This document shows, piece by piece, positions 42,614-51,610 of a DNA stretch of 64,000 nt (position 1 is the first letter of the stretch; every line of letters starts with the position of its first letter). Where the stretch lies: positions 3,039,501 to 3,103,500 of the forward strand of contig NC_085112.1 of the NCBI RefSeq assembly GCF_030269925.1, written 5' to 3'. The stretch comes from Bombyx mori (lineage: Eukaryota; Arthropoda; Insecta; Lepidoptera; Bombycidae). A program made the translations under genes and the position numbers. The notes under the pieces were generated by a model. The model was not told the DNA's origin, searched no databases, and worked only from the letters and a program-made list of their open reading frames with translations.

Positions 42614-45490
42614 TTAGGTTGCACGGCGAACTCTTTGTCGAGTTCGACGAGTACGGTTACCGAGGTCCCTAAGCCTGCTCCTAGAGCTGAAGGCGTCTAG
42701 TGCGAAGGTTATTGGATCTGATGGATCCGTAAGGACGTGTCTAGGGCGTCGACGGTGACTGGCTCCTGCATGATCAGGATTCGGGGAGTAGTCAGCGGCG
42801 GCTACGATAAGGCGATTATCATGACGCATAGCCTTATCGAAGTACCGTTCCGACGCTGACTTCATGTATTTCTGTATAGATTCGAGGCCCAGGTCGTCGT
42901 GTAGGTCAACGTTCCTCACGAACCACGGAGCTCCGACGGCTAACCTGCAAAAGCGGGATTGTAGAGATTGAAGGGTGTCTATGTGCGTGCGGGCCGCGTG
43001 AGCGAACACCACACTCGCGTAAGTCATGACGGGCCTTATGCAAGTTTTGTAAAGTGTCACCTTGTTCCGAAGGGACATTTTACTCCGCTTACAAATCATG
43101 GGGTAGAGTCTACCGAGAATAAACGCGGCACGGTCACGGACTGATTTTATATGCGGGCGGAATGTCATCGATGCATCCAGGGTAACGCCCAGGTACTTGA
43201 CCTTCCTGGCCCAGGGTATGGATTGACTAAAGAGAGTAATCGGGGGTGTGAGATTCCTCCTCCTAATACGGGAGGAAATCCGTGTGGAGCTTCCCCTCTG
43301 AAAGAGCACCGCAGTACTTTTCGCTGGGTTGATGTCTATGCGCCATTTTCGGAACCACTGTCCTAGGGCTAGGGCTGCGCTCTGAAGCTTCTTCGCGATT
43401 AGGGACTTGTTTCTACTGGAATAGTAAACAGTCGTGTCGTCGGCGAATAAAGCTAAATGGGTCGGCGGCGACCGGGGAATATCGTTAACGAATAAGCTAA
43501 ATAGGAGGGGTGAGAGGACAGAGCCTTGCGGGACTCCAGCTGTGAGAGGTCGTGGGGAGGAGCGGGTTCCCTCGACTCGATATCGAAAAGAGCGGTTCGA
43601 CAAGAAGTCCCGTATGATGAGCACGAGACTATCCGGCACACCCATGTTGAATAGTTTGAAAATCAAACCGTTGTGCCAGACTTTGTCGAACGCTTTTGCG
43701 ACGTCGAAGAAGAGAGCTCCCGTGTATAACGGTTTTGGTCGATTAAGCCCCACAAGAATGTGCTCCGTGAGGCGGTGCACCTGTTGAACGCATGAGTGAT
43801 TTGTACGGAATCCGAATTGTTCATCGATGAGAATGCCCTTGGATGAGACGAAGTCTCTGAGGCGTTTGTAGAGCAGACGCTCATACAGTTTGCCTAGAGA
43901 CATGAGGAGGCTAATCGGGCGGTAGCTCGTCGGATGATTTTTTGGTTTACCGGGTTTATGTATGCCGATAACGTCCGCTTCTTTCCACACCGCGGGAAAG
44001 ATACAGTTCGCCATAGCGGCATTGAAAATAGATGCCAACATCACGATGAGTTGGACGGGTAGAAGTTTAATAACGCGGTTGGATATACCGTCGGAACCGG
44101 GAGCCTTGCGAGGACGTAGGTCTTTGATCAAGTCTTTAACTTCCATCGGGGTGACGGGTGGTAACACATCAGAGGGTGGCAAGGAGGCTCTGCGTTCTAC
44201 CTCACTGTCTACTAATTCTACATGCACAGGGTCCACGGATTGAGTGCTGGGCGTGCACTGGGTTTGCAATGTATCGGCCAGCAGCTCTGCTTTTTCGTCA
44301 TCATCGAACGCCGTGAGTCGGCCTGAGGGGCCTACGAGGGGGGGCATAGTTACTACCGTATCCGATTTGAGAGTACGAGCTAAGCGGTAGTAAGACCTTT
44401 GGGAGGGCGCGAGTCCTTCTAAGAAATCAGACCATCTGGCATCTCGGACTTCGGCGATGCGAGACTTTACGTCGCGTTGTAGGGCACGCATTCGAATACG
44501 ATTTTCCGCGGTAGGATACCTGTCGTAGGCGCGTATCGAGGCGTTCTTAGCTCTAAGGAGTTCCCTAATATCGTCGGACAATTTGAAGCGGTGAAGGAAG
44601 TCCTCCGCTACAACTTGTTTCGATGACCTATCTAATGTCGAGGTGATGTGTGACGTTAAGATGTCTATGGCTTCAGCGGTATCCTGAGGAGACGGGGTAG
44701 AGTCCGGGCTAAACGGTAGCGATGGTGGATCAGATTCAGCCAGGCTGATGCCCAGCGTGTGCCAATCCACCACAGTCTTCGTGACGGGAACGGAATCGGG
44801 AGCGCGACCGAGCTTCATAACGACGGGACGGTGGTCTGAATCTAACTCTGAAACTACTTCGATCGAGTGTAAGCGCAGAGTTACGTTTTTTAATAACGCT
44901 ATGTCGAGTATATCCGGGCGATGCGCGATATTTAGCGGGTAGTGAGTCGGGATTAGCGGAGCGACGATATCGAAGGCGAGATTATCGACTAACGCGTCAA
45001 GCCGCCTGCCATTCGGGGTTGTGGTGTGTGAGTTCCACCTAATGTGTTTACAATTTAGGTCGCCCGCCAGAATGACAGAGCTCCCCATGCCGAGCAGCGC
45101 CTCGATATCACTGCTTAGAACGATCTTATCCGGTGGAAGATAAACGGACGCGATAACGATCGGCGCGTGTCCCGTCAGTGAGATTCGGCACACTGATGCT
45201 TCGATATTAGCGAGCGCGGGAGGATCGAGTGGGACGCAATGCAGGGCTCTTCTATAGTAAATGACGGTACCACCACCACGAGCAGAGAGCCTGTCGTTCC
45301 TGACCATGTTATAGTTCGCGATTTTAGGGTCACGGCGCGCAGGCTTAAGTAGGGTCTCCTGCACTAAAAAGATATCAATTTGATGGTCACGCAAAAAGTC
45401 AGAAACCTGATCACGCTGATTTGCGAGACCGTAAGCGTTAAAAAATCCTATCGTTACGGATAGGGGCTTTATTCTACTTATATACGCCAT
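42614..45490 (-). CDS. Jockey-type LINE ORF2: APE endonuclease and reverse transcriptase, intact
   Basis: 958 residues, ATG at 45490-45488, TAA at 42616-42614. Domains as in the copy at 13561-16443: endonuclease about 10-225 with SDHRP at 218-222, RT about 480-740 with FADD at 682-685 (43447-43436), then an Arg-rich C-terminus. It follows ORF1 in the same frame, separated by the stop codon and one codon. It should nick target DNA and copy the element RNA from the nick, in a complex with ORF1 protein. Compared with the other copy, differences are mostly single substitutions (for example LVDNLAF for LVDDLAF), plus a 2-residue shortening near the end. Confidence 0.95.
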   Translation of the reverse strand: MAYISRIKPLSVTIGFFNAYGLANQRDQVSDFLRDHQIDIFLVQETLLKPARRDPKIANYNMVRNDRLSARGGGTVIYYRRALHCVPLDPPALANIEASVCRISLTGHAPIVIASVYLPPDKIVLSSDIEALLGMGSSVILAGDLNCKHIRWNSHTTTPNGRRLDALVDNLAFDIVAPLIPTHYPLNIAHRPDILDIALLKNVTLRLHSIEVVSELDSDHRPVVMKLGRAPDSVPVTKTVVDWHTLGISLAESDPPSLPFSPDSTPSPQDTAEAIDILTSHITSTLDRSSKQVVAEDFLHRFKLSDDIRELLRAKNASIRAYDRYPTAENRIRMRALQRDVKSRIAEVRDARWSDFLEGLAPSQRSYYRLARTLKSDTVVTMPPLVGPSGRLTAFDDDEKAELLADTLQTQCTPSTQSVDPVHVELVDSEVERRASLPPSDVLPPVTPMEVKDLIKDLRPRKAPGSDGISNRVIKLLPVQLIVMLASIFNAAMANCIFPAVWKEADVIGIHKPGKPKNHPTSYRPISLLMSLGKLYERLLYKRLRDFVSSKGILIDEQFGFRTNHSCVQQVHRLTEHILVGLNRPKPLYTGALFFDVAKAFDKVWHNGLIFKLFNMGVPDSLVLIIRDFLSNRSFRYRVEGTRSSPRPLTAGVPQGSVLSPLLFSLFVNDIPRSPPTHLALFADDTTVYYSSRNKSLIAKKLQSAALALGQWFRKWRIDINPAKSTAVLFQRGSSTRISSRIRRRNLTPPITLFSQSIPWARKVKYLGVTLDASMTFRPHIKSVRDRAAFILGRLYPMICKRSKMSLRNKVTLYKTCIRPVMTYASVVFAHAARTHIDTLQSLQSRFCRLAVGAPWFVRNVDLHDDLGLESIQKYMKSASERYFDKAMRHDNRLIVAAADYSPNPDHAGASHRRRPRHVLTDPSDPITFALDAFSSRSRLRDLGNRTRRTRQRVRRAT

Positions 45491-45493
45491 TGA

Positions 45494-47116
45494 TTACCGG
45501 CGGAGTGAGGGGAGGACGTACGTATTTAATGACGCGTATACGTCGGCGTATTCTTGCACAACGGCGATAAAGTGTTGTGCAGTGGAGGCAGAGCGAATGG
45601 CGTCGCCCAAAGCGTTAACGCGCTCAAAGTTGATCGACTGAAAGAAGTCGATCGCTAAAGCGAGATTGTCGGACGCGGTCGGAGGGCAAGTCGCGGGAGA
45701 GGGACGAGTCGCGGGGGCGGGACGAATCGCGGAGGAGGGAGTTGTAGCCGTGTTCATGTACGGCAGCGGTTTCGCCCAGGCCGAGACACTGGGCACCGGC
45801 GCCGGAACGAACGCTGGCTTAGCCTGCGACACAGAGGGTGCCGAGGCTTTGATGTCTGGGCCGGAAGCTCGGAGGCGGTTTTGGCGGGCGACGCGGCGAT
45901 TTATTTTCGGGGCTCGGGGGCATCCGCGGTAATTTGCGGGGTGACCCTGTGTTCGACACAGGACGCAGCTAGGCGGTTCTGTCGCGGTTTTTTGATCGCG
46001 AGTGCATAGGGCCGTGGCGTGATCGCCTAAGCACTTGACGCATCGGGGGCGCGCGTGACAGTTACGGGAAGAATGCCCGTATAATTGGCAGTTATGGCAC
46101 TGGCTAGGTGTGCCTTTCTTGTGTGGGGTTTCGACTGCGATTCCGGAAAGGCTACAGACCGTTCGGATGTTGAATATTTGCTTACCCTCGGGGGTAGGCT
46201 GGAGGGCGACGAGAACCATATTATATGGCTCCCTTCCGCGGCCTGTGTGCATGCGGTGTACGGAGTTAACCGGTAGGCCTTGTTCGAGAAGGTCGGCCTT
46301 GACGAGCTCGGCATCCAACTCTTTAGGGATGCCACGTATAACGGCACGGAGTTCGCGCTCCTCCTGGAGCGTATATGTGTGGAAACTTATGCGCTCCTTA
46401 CGGAGGTAAGAAGAGAGGGCCCTATGGTCGTCGGATGTTCGAACCTTAATTTGAATGCCGTTCGCGAGGTTACGGGCATTCGTAAAATTGATATTTTTGG
46501 CCTTAAGGGCCAGGGAAACTCGTTCCCAAGCTGCCTTCTCTTGAAGGATTACCGGGGGAGGGGTCTGGGCTTTATTTTGTGCCACCGGACGCGGCGACGG
46601 AGTGGCACGGGCTGGAGGCGCAACGGGAGTCTGAGGGCGGGGGCGCGACGCGTTCGCGGCTTTGCTAATTTTAGCGGCCGCGGGAGCTCGAGACTCCGCG
46701 GCACGCTTCTTACCCTTTTGCACCAGGGTGAATCCATCCGTCGATGAGGCGGGAGCGAGGTCGACCTCCATCTCCGAGTCAGAGTCGGAGGACGAGGAGG
46801 CGGGCGCAGGTGACCTACGAGTAGGTGTTTTGGACGGCGCGACGGAGGCCGCGGATGATCGCGCTGCTGGAACGGTGACCACGGCGGACGACGCAGCAGT
46901 TTTACTCGCCAGTATAGGCGACGCGGGAACGGCAGGCACGACGGAGGCTGCGGTGCTCGATGCAGAAGCTTTGCACGCAGGTACAGGCGACGCAGGAGCA
47001 GCGAGCTCGGTGGAGTCCACGAGAGGGCTCGCAGTGTGATCGGCCTTGAAGGCCTGAAACTCGGAAGTGAGCTTTGGGTAGCGAAGCCGGAGAAATTCCG
47101 CAAATACAGCGTCCAT
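45494..47116 (-). CDS. Jockey-type LINE ORF1: Gag-like protein with three CCHC knuckles
   Basis: 540 residues from ATG at 47116-47114 (MDAVFAEFLRLRYPKLTSEF). The frame stays open upstream to 47389, but that extension has no ATG, so I choose 47116. The N-terminal half is Ala/Pro/Ser-rich with an acidic SSSSDSDSEMEVD patch. A globular part (about 205-325) contains FTNARNLANGIQIKVRTSDD and matches the pre-CCHC domain of Jockey ORF1 proteins. Three knuckles at 340-399 follow: CX2CX4HX4C, CX2CX3HX4C and CX2CX4HX5C. The C-terminal helix-rich tail ends SLRR. It would bind and package element RNA. Stop TAA at 45496-45494. Confidence 0.92.
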   Translation of the reverse strand: MDAVFAEFLRLRYPKLTSEFQAFKADHTASPLVDSTELAAPASPVPACKASASSTAASVVPAVPASPILASKTAASSAVVTVPAARSSAASVAPSKTPTRRSPAPASSSSDSDSEMEVDLAPASSTDGFTLVQKGKKRAAESRAPAAAKISKAANASRPRPQTPVAPPARATPSPRPVAQNKAQTPPPVILQEKAAWERVSLALKAKNINFTNARNLANGIQIKVRTSDDHRALSSYLRKERISFHTYTLQEERELRAVIRGIPKELDAELVKADLLEQGLPVNSVHRMHTGRGREPYNMVLVALQPTPEGKQIFNIRTVCSLSGIAVETPHKKGTPSQCHNCQLYGHSSRNCHARPRCVKCLGDHATALCTRDQKTATEPPSCVLCRTQGHPANYRGCPRAPKINRRVARQNRLRASGPDIKASAPSVSQAKPAFVPAPVPSVSAWAKPLPYMNTATTPSSAIRPAPATRPSPATCPPTASDNLALAIDFFQSINFERVNALGDAIRSASTAQHFIAVVQEYADVYASLNTYVLPSLRR

Positions 47117-47265
47117 GATGTCTACGTGCCCAGGTGGGGCTACCCTGGGTCTTAGAAAACACTCGCCTTGCGGCGAGGCCCCAACTTCTCGGACCTGAGC
47201 GGTTCTATTGAACACAGGTGGCGATGCGGCACGATTACTGCAGGACAAAGAAAAATCACAACAAA

Positions 47266-47475
47266 ACGGAAATAACAAAAGAAACAAAACAATTAAACAC
47301 TTCCAGGAAGACAGTTTGTCGGCAGATGTACCACGAACACAGAAATAACAAAAGGAAACAAAACAAATAAAAACTTCCAGGAAGAGCACTTAGTCGGCAG
47401 ATGTACCACGAACACAGGCCGCGCGAACAATGGCCGGGCTAACAAAAGCCGGGCGAACAAAGGCCGGGCGATCGA
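47266..47475 (-). promoter_or_regulatory. Tandem repeats in the LINE 5' UTR
   Basis: Two copies of a unit of about 74 bp (TTCCAGGAAG starts at 47301 and again at 47375; each unit ends in GGCAGATGTACCACGAACAC). Next to them, three and a half units of 15 bp (GCCGGGCGAACAAAG type) at 47418-47475. Tandem 5' UTR repeats in LINEs often carry promoter function; here that is an inference from position. Confidence 0.6.
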
Positions 47476-47521
47476 GTGGTCGATGAGCACGTCCGCGCGT
47501 GACGGGTGCCTCTATCGGAAT

Positions 47522-47605
47522 GTTGTAGATGTCTATGGGATCCAGTAGCCACTTAACACCAAGTGGGCTGTAAGATCGACCAGAGCTAAGCAATAAAAAA
47601 AAAAA
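47522..47605 (+). repeat. Bm1-like SINE, right part, after the LINE
   Basis: GTTGTAGATGTCTATGGGAT through AGCAATAAAAA with an A tail; continues the Bm1 body left at 42360. Confidence 0.85.
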
Positions 47606-47774
47606 AAAAAAATATGCATCTCATTTTCTTACATTTTGTAAGGTTGAGAAAAAGCTTTCTAATGTTTATTTATTTTTACTAAATCTTGTAAGTGGCTAGC
47701 GAGCACAAAAATAAAAGGGTTGAAAATAAAAGGTAAAGAATGTACTCTACTGTTTTGTAATTGACCATTTGTAT

Positions 47775-48175
47775 TATACAGGTAGCCTTCCTATAACGCG
47801 GTAGATACGTTCCTACAACGTTCCGTGTTGTGCGAAACCGCGTTATATGAGACTAGAAGCCAGTACAAAAAGGAGAGTATTTTTATCATTGTCTAATTAT
47901 AATTGCATAAGTTGATAAGAAATGCTATGCAATAGCTTTACCGCGGCAGTTCCCGAGTGCCACACGTTTTTTTTTCTCTGAAATGAATGAAACATCTCAA
48001 GTATGGCCGCATGTATTTTCTTTAACATAAAAATAAACAGTAAAATTTCGGATATTCCCATTTATATTGTGTGTTCATAGTGCATAATGTAATTTTCTAA
48101 ATAATTCTAAACAAAAATCTCGTCATTGTGTTGTAGGTGTACCGTGTTATAGAGGTACTTATAGAGGTATATATT
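47775..48175. mobile_element. MITE-like element with imperfect inverted ends
   Basis: The left end has TCCTATAACGCGGTAGATAC and GTTCCTACAAC. The right end, read in reverse, has CCTCTATAACACGGTACACC and TACAACACA. No coding sequence. Boundaries are approximate. Confidence 0.5.
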
Positions 48176-48418
48176 ACTGGTGGTAGGGCCTCTTGTGAGT
48201 CCGCGCGGGTAGGCTCCACTACCTTGCCTATTTCTGCCGTGAAGCACTAATGCGTTTCGGTTTGAAGGGCGGGGCAGCCGTTGTAACTATACTGAGACCT
48301 TAGAACTCTTATCTCAAAATGGGTGGTGGCATTTACGTTGTAGATGTCTATGGGTTCCGGTAACCACCTAACACCAGGTTGGCCGTGAGCTCGTCCACGC
48401 ATCTAAGCAATAAAAAAG
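48176..48418 (+). repeat. Bm1 SINE, 5'-truncated
   Basis: Bm1 body from ACTGGTGGTAGGGCCTCTTG to GCAATAAAAAA. The tRNA head is missing. Confidence 0.88.
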
Positions 48419-48429
48419 AGGGTTAATTA

Positions 48430-49746
48430 TACTTAGTCCAGACATATATACTGTTAAAATAAAAAATAAAAAAAAAAAATCCTATTGCAAACAACATTTA
48501 TTACTTTGACAGTGTGTTAGTTTAATACATAAATATAAAACAATTTAAAGTATAAAAAGCTTATTCGAAGTGGTCTCCATTGGCTGCAATACAGTCCTTT
48601 AAACGTTGAGGCCAGTTATCAATAGAAGCACGCACTCTTTCCATGGGAAAATTGTTCACTGCCAATCGTACGGATTGTTTTAGGGACTCCAAATTATCAT
48701 GGCGTTTAGAGCTAGCCGTACTCTCTAAAACTGACCATAAATCATAATCCAGCGGATTAAGATCGGGACTAGACGACGGCCAGTCTTCAGCTCTGATGAA
48801 GTCCGAAACGTTCGTTTCCAACCAAGACTGCGTAGACCGAGCTTTATGACCTGGCACCGAGTCTTGCTGGAAGGACCATTCTTGATTATTGAACATGGTG
48901 TTGTTAAGGGGCTTCACTACTTTCTCAAGAATGGTATCTTGATACACTTGTGCCGATGTTTTGATACTTTTTTCACAAAAGTATGGCTCAGTCACTCCTT
49001 CATAGCTAATACCCCACCAAACCATCACTGAAGTCGGATAGTGCCGACGTTGCACTCTGTCGACTAATTGGGAAGCTACCTTAGAGCTTTGAGCATAAAT
49101 ACGGTCATTTTGTTTGTTAAAATGTTGCTCAATTGTAAAAATTTTCTCATCCGTAAACAAATTTTTTCTATGACCTCCCTTTGCGTACCGCTTCAGTAGT
49201 TGTTTCGATTTTACCACCCTATTCTCTTTTAAATTATCAGTTAAGAAATGACCAGTACGTCTCTTATAGGCTGCAAGTCCTAAGTCATCTTTTAAAATAC
49301 GCGACATGGTTCTAGGTGCTATCTTCATCTCCCGAGATAAAATCTTTTGCTTTCGGACAGGATTTCTTTGAATTCTTTGACTTACGGCTTTGACCACCTT
49401 TTTCGTACGAACACTACATGGACGGCCAGATCTTTTTCTGTCACAAACAGAGGAGGTCTCATTGCACCTACTAATAGCCCGGTACATAAACATTTTACTA
49501 ATACCAAGCGTATGGAGAGCTTTAAAAATTGCATTTGGCTCTATACCTACTTTCTGTAATGCAATCACAGCGATTCGGTTCTCTTTATCACCCCACTCCA
49601 TTTTAATATCGCAAAATATTGTACAATGTATTGGCGCCAAAATGTGAAAACTCAATGAGCAATCATATAAAAATGACAGATTCCAAATTCAAATGTAATA
49701 TTTTGTTTATTTTTAATTGTAACAGTATTTATGGCCAGGCTAAGTT
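48430..49746 (-). mobile_element. maT-type (DD37D) Tc1/mariner element, apparently complete
   Basis: Imperfect inverted ends of about 40 bp: ACTTAGTCCAGACATATATA at the left and, in reverse at the right, ACTTAGCCTGGCCATAAATA. TA at 48428-48429 and 49747-49748 is the duplicated target. It contains one open transposase frame. Confidence 0.9.
48561..49601 (-). CDS. maT transposase, intact frame
   Basis: 346 residues from ATG at 49601-49599 (MEWGDKENRIAVIALQK). The frame is open further upstream to 49655 but only with a TTG, so I use the ATG. N-terminal HTH region (about 1-110) with RKRSGRPCSVRT. Catalytic core: Asp in LFTDEKIF, Asp in FQQDSVPGHKA and Asp in SPDLNPLDY, with 37 residues between the last two, which defines the maT/DD37D clade first reported from B. 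mori (Bmmar1-type). It cuts and pastes at TA sites. No stop or frameshift. In PGHKA the family usually has PAHxA, so one conserved position is altered. Confidence 0.9.
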   Translation of the reverse strand: MEWGDKENRIAVIALQKVGIEPNAIFKALHTLGISKMFMYRAISRCNETSSVCDRKRSGRPCSVRTKKVVKAVSQRIQRNPVRKQKILSREMKIAPRTMSRILKDDLGLAAYKRRTGHFLTDNLKENRVVKSKQLLKRYAKGGHRKNLFTDEKIFTIEQHFNKQNDRIYAQSSKVASQLVDRVQRRHYPTSVMVWWGISYEGVTEPYFCEKSIKTSAQVYQDTILEKVVKPLNNTMFNNQEWSFQQDSVPGHKARSTQSWLETNVSDFIRAEDWPSSSPDLNPLDYDLWSVLESTASSKRHDNLESLKQSVRLAVNNFPMERVRASIDNWPQRLKDCIAANGDHFE

Positions 49747-49754
49747 TATAGATA

Positions 49755-50075
49755 CTTGTAGTTTTTATGAGTTCGTATTTCGTGAACTCCTAGCATAGAT
49801 TAGGGTAGCAACTTGCGCCCTTCGCGTGTCTACGAGTCACTTGATTATTTTTTACCATAGTAAGCCACTACAGAGTATCATTAAAGTTTCATACTACCAT
49901 GTCGCCGGAAACACAAAAATTTAGCAAACTATAAATTTTTGAATATGCTTTTTTTATTAAGAAATTCGGCCCCGATGCCTTTGACATTGATTTTGCCAAT
50001 GTCATAGTATGCACAAAAATAACAGGTGCTTAGACAGAAAAAAAAACTAAATACAAATAAATTTGATCAGTTTTT
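49755..50075. other. Unassigned spacer
   Basis: No gene or recognised repeat. Confidence 0.4.
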
Positions 50076-50079
50076 CTAT

Positions 50080-50450
50080 ACGCGAATCTGTGATTTTAGG
50101 AACAGCACAAACAAATATGTTAGACTGACTACTTTAATATTTATCTTTATAAATATTATTAGCAGATAAAAATTTACATGTTTAGAATATAGTAAAGTTG
50201 ATTGAAAATTAATATGAATAGGCCTGGGGATGTCTTTTGAAAGGATATCATAAAGAGGGGACACGATATTGGGGCCGTTGAAGAAGATGTGCTGCAATGG
50301 ACCCTCATCTAATTCACACTCACAAAGAAAATGGTCTCGGACTCTAATTATGGTAAGAATGTGCTTTTTACTACTATCGTAATACTGCCCCTTAATACAT
50401 ATATAAAACATGAAAACAATGTTAGTATAAAACTGTAGAGTGATTCCAAA
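50080..50450 (-). pseudogene. LINE ORF2 C-terminal remnant
   Basis: The minus-strand frame contains RVRDHFLCECELDEGPLQHI and FFNGPNIVSPLYDI, the Cys/His region found after RT in Jockey- and I-type LINEs. The second-half Cys of the knuckle is replaced (FFNGP instead of FFxCP). Flanking sequence is low-complexity. Confidence 0.6.
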
Positions 50451-50592
50451 ATCCGGGCCCAGTATCATACTAAATATTAGACTTAATATACTTTAATTTA
50501 TAATCGTAGCCAAAACAAAACAACAAAATTGAGTTCTCGGCCTCTAGTGAGATCGGCGGTGGCGCTTCGAGACGAATATAAAGCAAAAAGAC

Positions 50593-50663
50593 TGCATCGG
50601 CCGGGAATCGAACCCGGGCCGCCCGCGTGGCAGGCGAGCATTCTACCACTGAACCACCGATGC
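50593..50663 (-). tRNA. tRNA-Gly(GCC), copy 6
   Basis: Identical to copy 1 over 71 bases; a T5 terminator follows three bases after the gene. The 5' flank of about 100 bp matches copies 1 and 3 (ACATACGTGACTTTATAAAT, GAGAATCTTACGTAATTATT, ATTAATGACAA), but the 3' flank does not. Confidence 0.97.
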
Positions 50664-50796
50664 TTGTCATTAATGCTTTAAACATACAATAACACAACAA
50701 TTTTAATAATAATTACGTAAGATTCTCCTCATTAACGCTATTTATAAAGTCACGTATGTAGCTTCACACACACACACACAAAATTTTGTACACGTC

Positions 50797-50856
50797 GCAC
50801 GTGTAGTGAAACAGTATGCGTTTCGATTTTAAGGTTGGGGCAGACTTGGTACTGTA
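50797..50856 (+). repeat. Bm1 SINE left part, split by an R1-type LINE
   Basis: GTGAAACAGTATGCGTTTCG and GGTTGGGGCAG in Bm1 order, running into the target duplication at 50843-50856. Confidence 0.75.
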
Positions 50857-51610
50857 TGGCAGGCGATGCTCGACTTCTGCGAGTCCACCATCTCGCAGAA
50901 GGAGACGGCGGAACGGGAGAGGGAGAGCTCTTCTTCCCACTCGGCGCCGTGCCGCCGTTGCCGAGCCGAGGCTGTAGGAGGGCGTTTGTCCAGCTCCGAC
51001 CCCTATGATGAGGCAGTCTCCTCCCGGTGATGGTCACGGGGCGACCTAAGGGGGTTGAGACTGCGCCGCACGCTACCGTCACTCTAGCGCGCTGGCACCA
51101 CGAGAACGGGACGGCGCGTCGGCAGCTGCGGACTGCAATGCGGTCTGCATTTTTGTCATCGCTGTTGTCGCCGAACATACTGTGGAAGAGCAACCCGGTC
51201 CGCGGTGTAACGCGTTCTGACCCGGCAGGCTGATTCTGGCACAGCGGAGTTTCCCGGAACACCAGCGGCATCGCCCGGGCAGCCTGGTAGGGCCGCCGTA
51301 CCGCGGAGACCGATGTCGTTGGTCGTCGACTATCGCCTCGACGTAACGTCGGTCGAGCGTCCTCGGGGTGGCGCCGCGTGTCTGGTTGTAGTGTTGACCG
51401 TGGGAGCCCCACTACTCTGACCGGGTTTTGACCCCGGATGAAGATCGGACGTCGGGTGTAAGAGTGCAGGGGAGTCGTTTAGTAGGTGGGCCCTAAAATT
51501 CTTTGGGCCTTCGGTCTACTCCCAACACCTTGCAGATCGTCAAGTCCCACATACCCTGCGCGCCCCCTAGGCGCGGGGACCTCGTAGGAGGCTCAGCCCC
51601 CGGCCAGAAA
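50857..51610 (+). mobile_element. R1-type LINE, 5'-truncated, inserted in Bm1
   Basis: GACTTGGTACTGTA is present at 50843-50856 and 51611-51624, a 14-bp target duplication. The body has the last codons of ORF2 and a long 3' UTR that matches 32161-32439 in its final 260 bp. It ends GGCCAGAAA without a real poly(A) run. Confidence 0.88.
50872..51034 (+). pseudogene. R1-type ORF2 C-terminal tail
   Basis: Reads MLDFCESTISQKETAERERE and ends at TGA after SSDPYDEAVSSR. The first half matches MLDFCECTISQKEAAGRVRA near the end of the 38951-40570 frame. Only the last ~53 codons are present. Confidence 0.75.

Larger units (their letters stand above)
42361..47521 (-). mobile_element. Full-length Jockey-type LINE, both ORFs intact, inserted in Bm1
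   Basis: 5.16 kb from the 5' end at 47521 to the poly(A) tail (poly(T) at 42361-42385). GTTGTAGATG lies on both sides (42350-42359 and 47522-47531). These bases are part of Bm1, so the target and the 10-bp duplication (11 if the shared T is counted) are unambiguous. Order in transcription: a 5' UTR with two tandem repeats, ORF1 (47116-45494), ORF2 (45490-42614), then a 3' UTR of about 230 bp. No inactivating change is visible. Confidence 0.95.

Noticed and set aside
43151..47039. Plus-strand frames opposite the Jockey-type LINE (also 14387-17229)
   Set aside because: They occur in the same place in both LINE copies because they are the complement of ORF1 and ORF2.
45494..47389. 631-residue version of LINE ORF1 starting at 47389
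   Set aside because: The first codon there is GTG, and the extra 91 residues are translated 5' UTR repeats. ATG at 47116 gives a normal Jockey-type N-terminus.
48561..49655. 364-residue version of the maT transposase
   Set aside because: It would start at TTG; the ATG at 49601 (MEWGD) is the family start.
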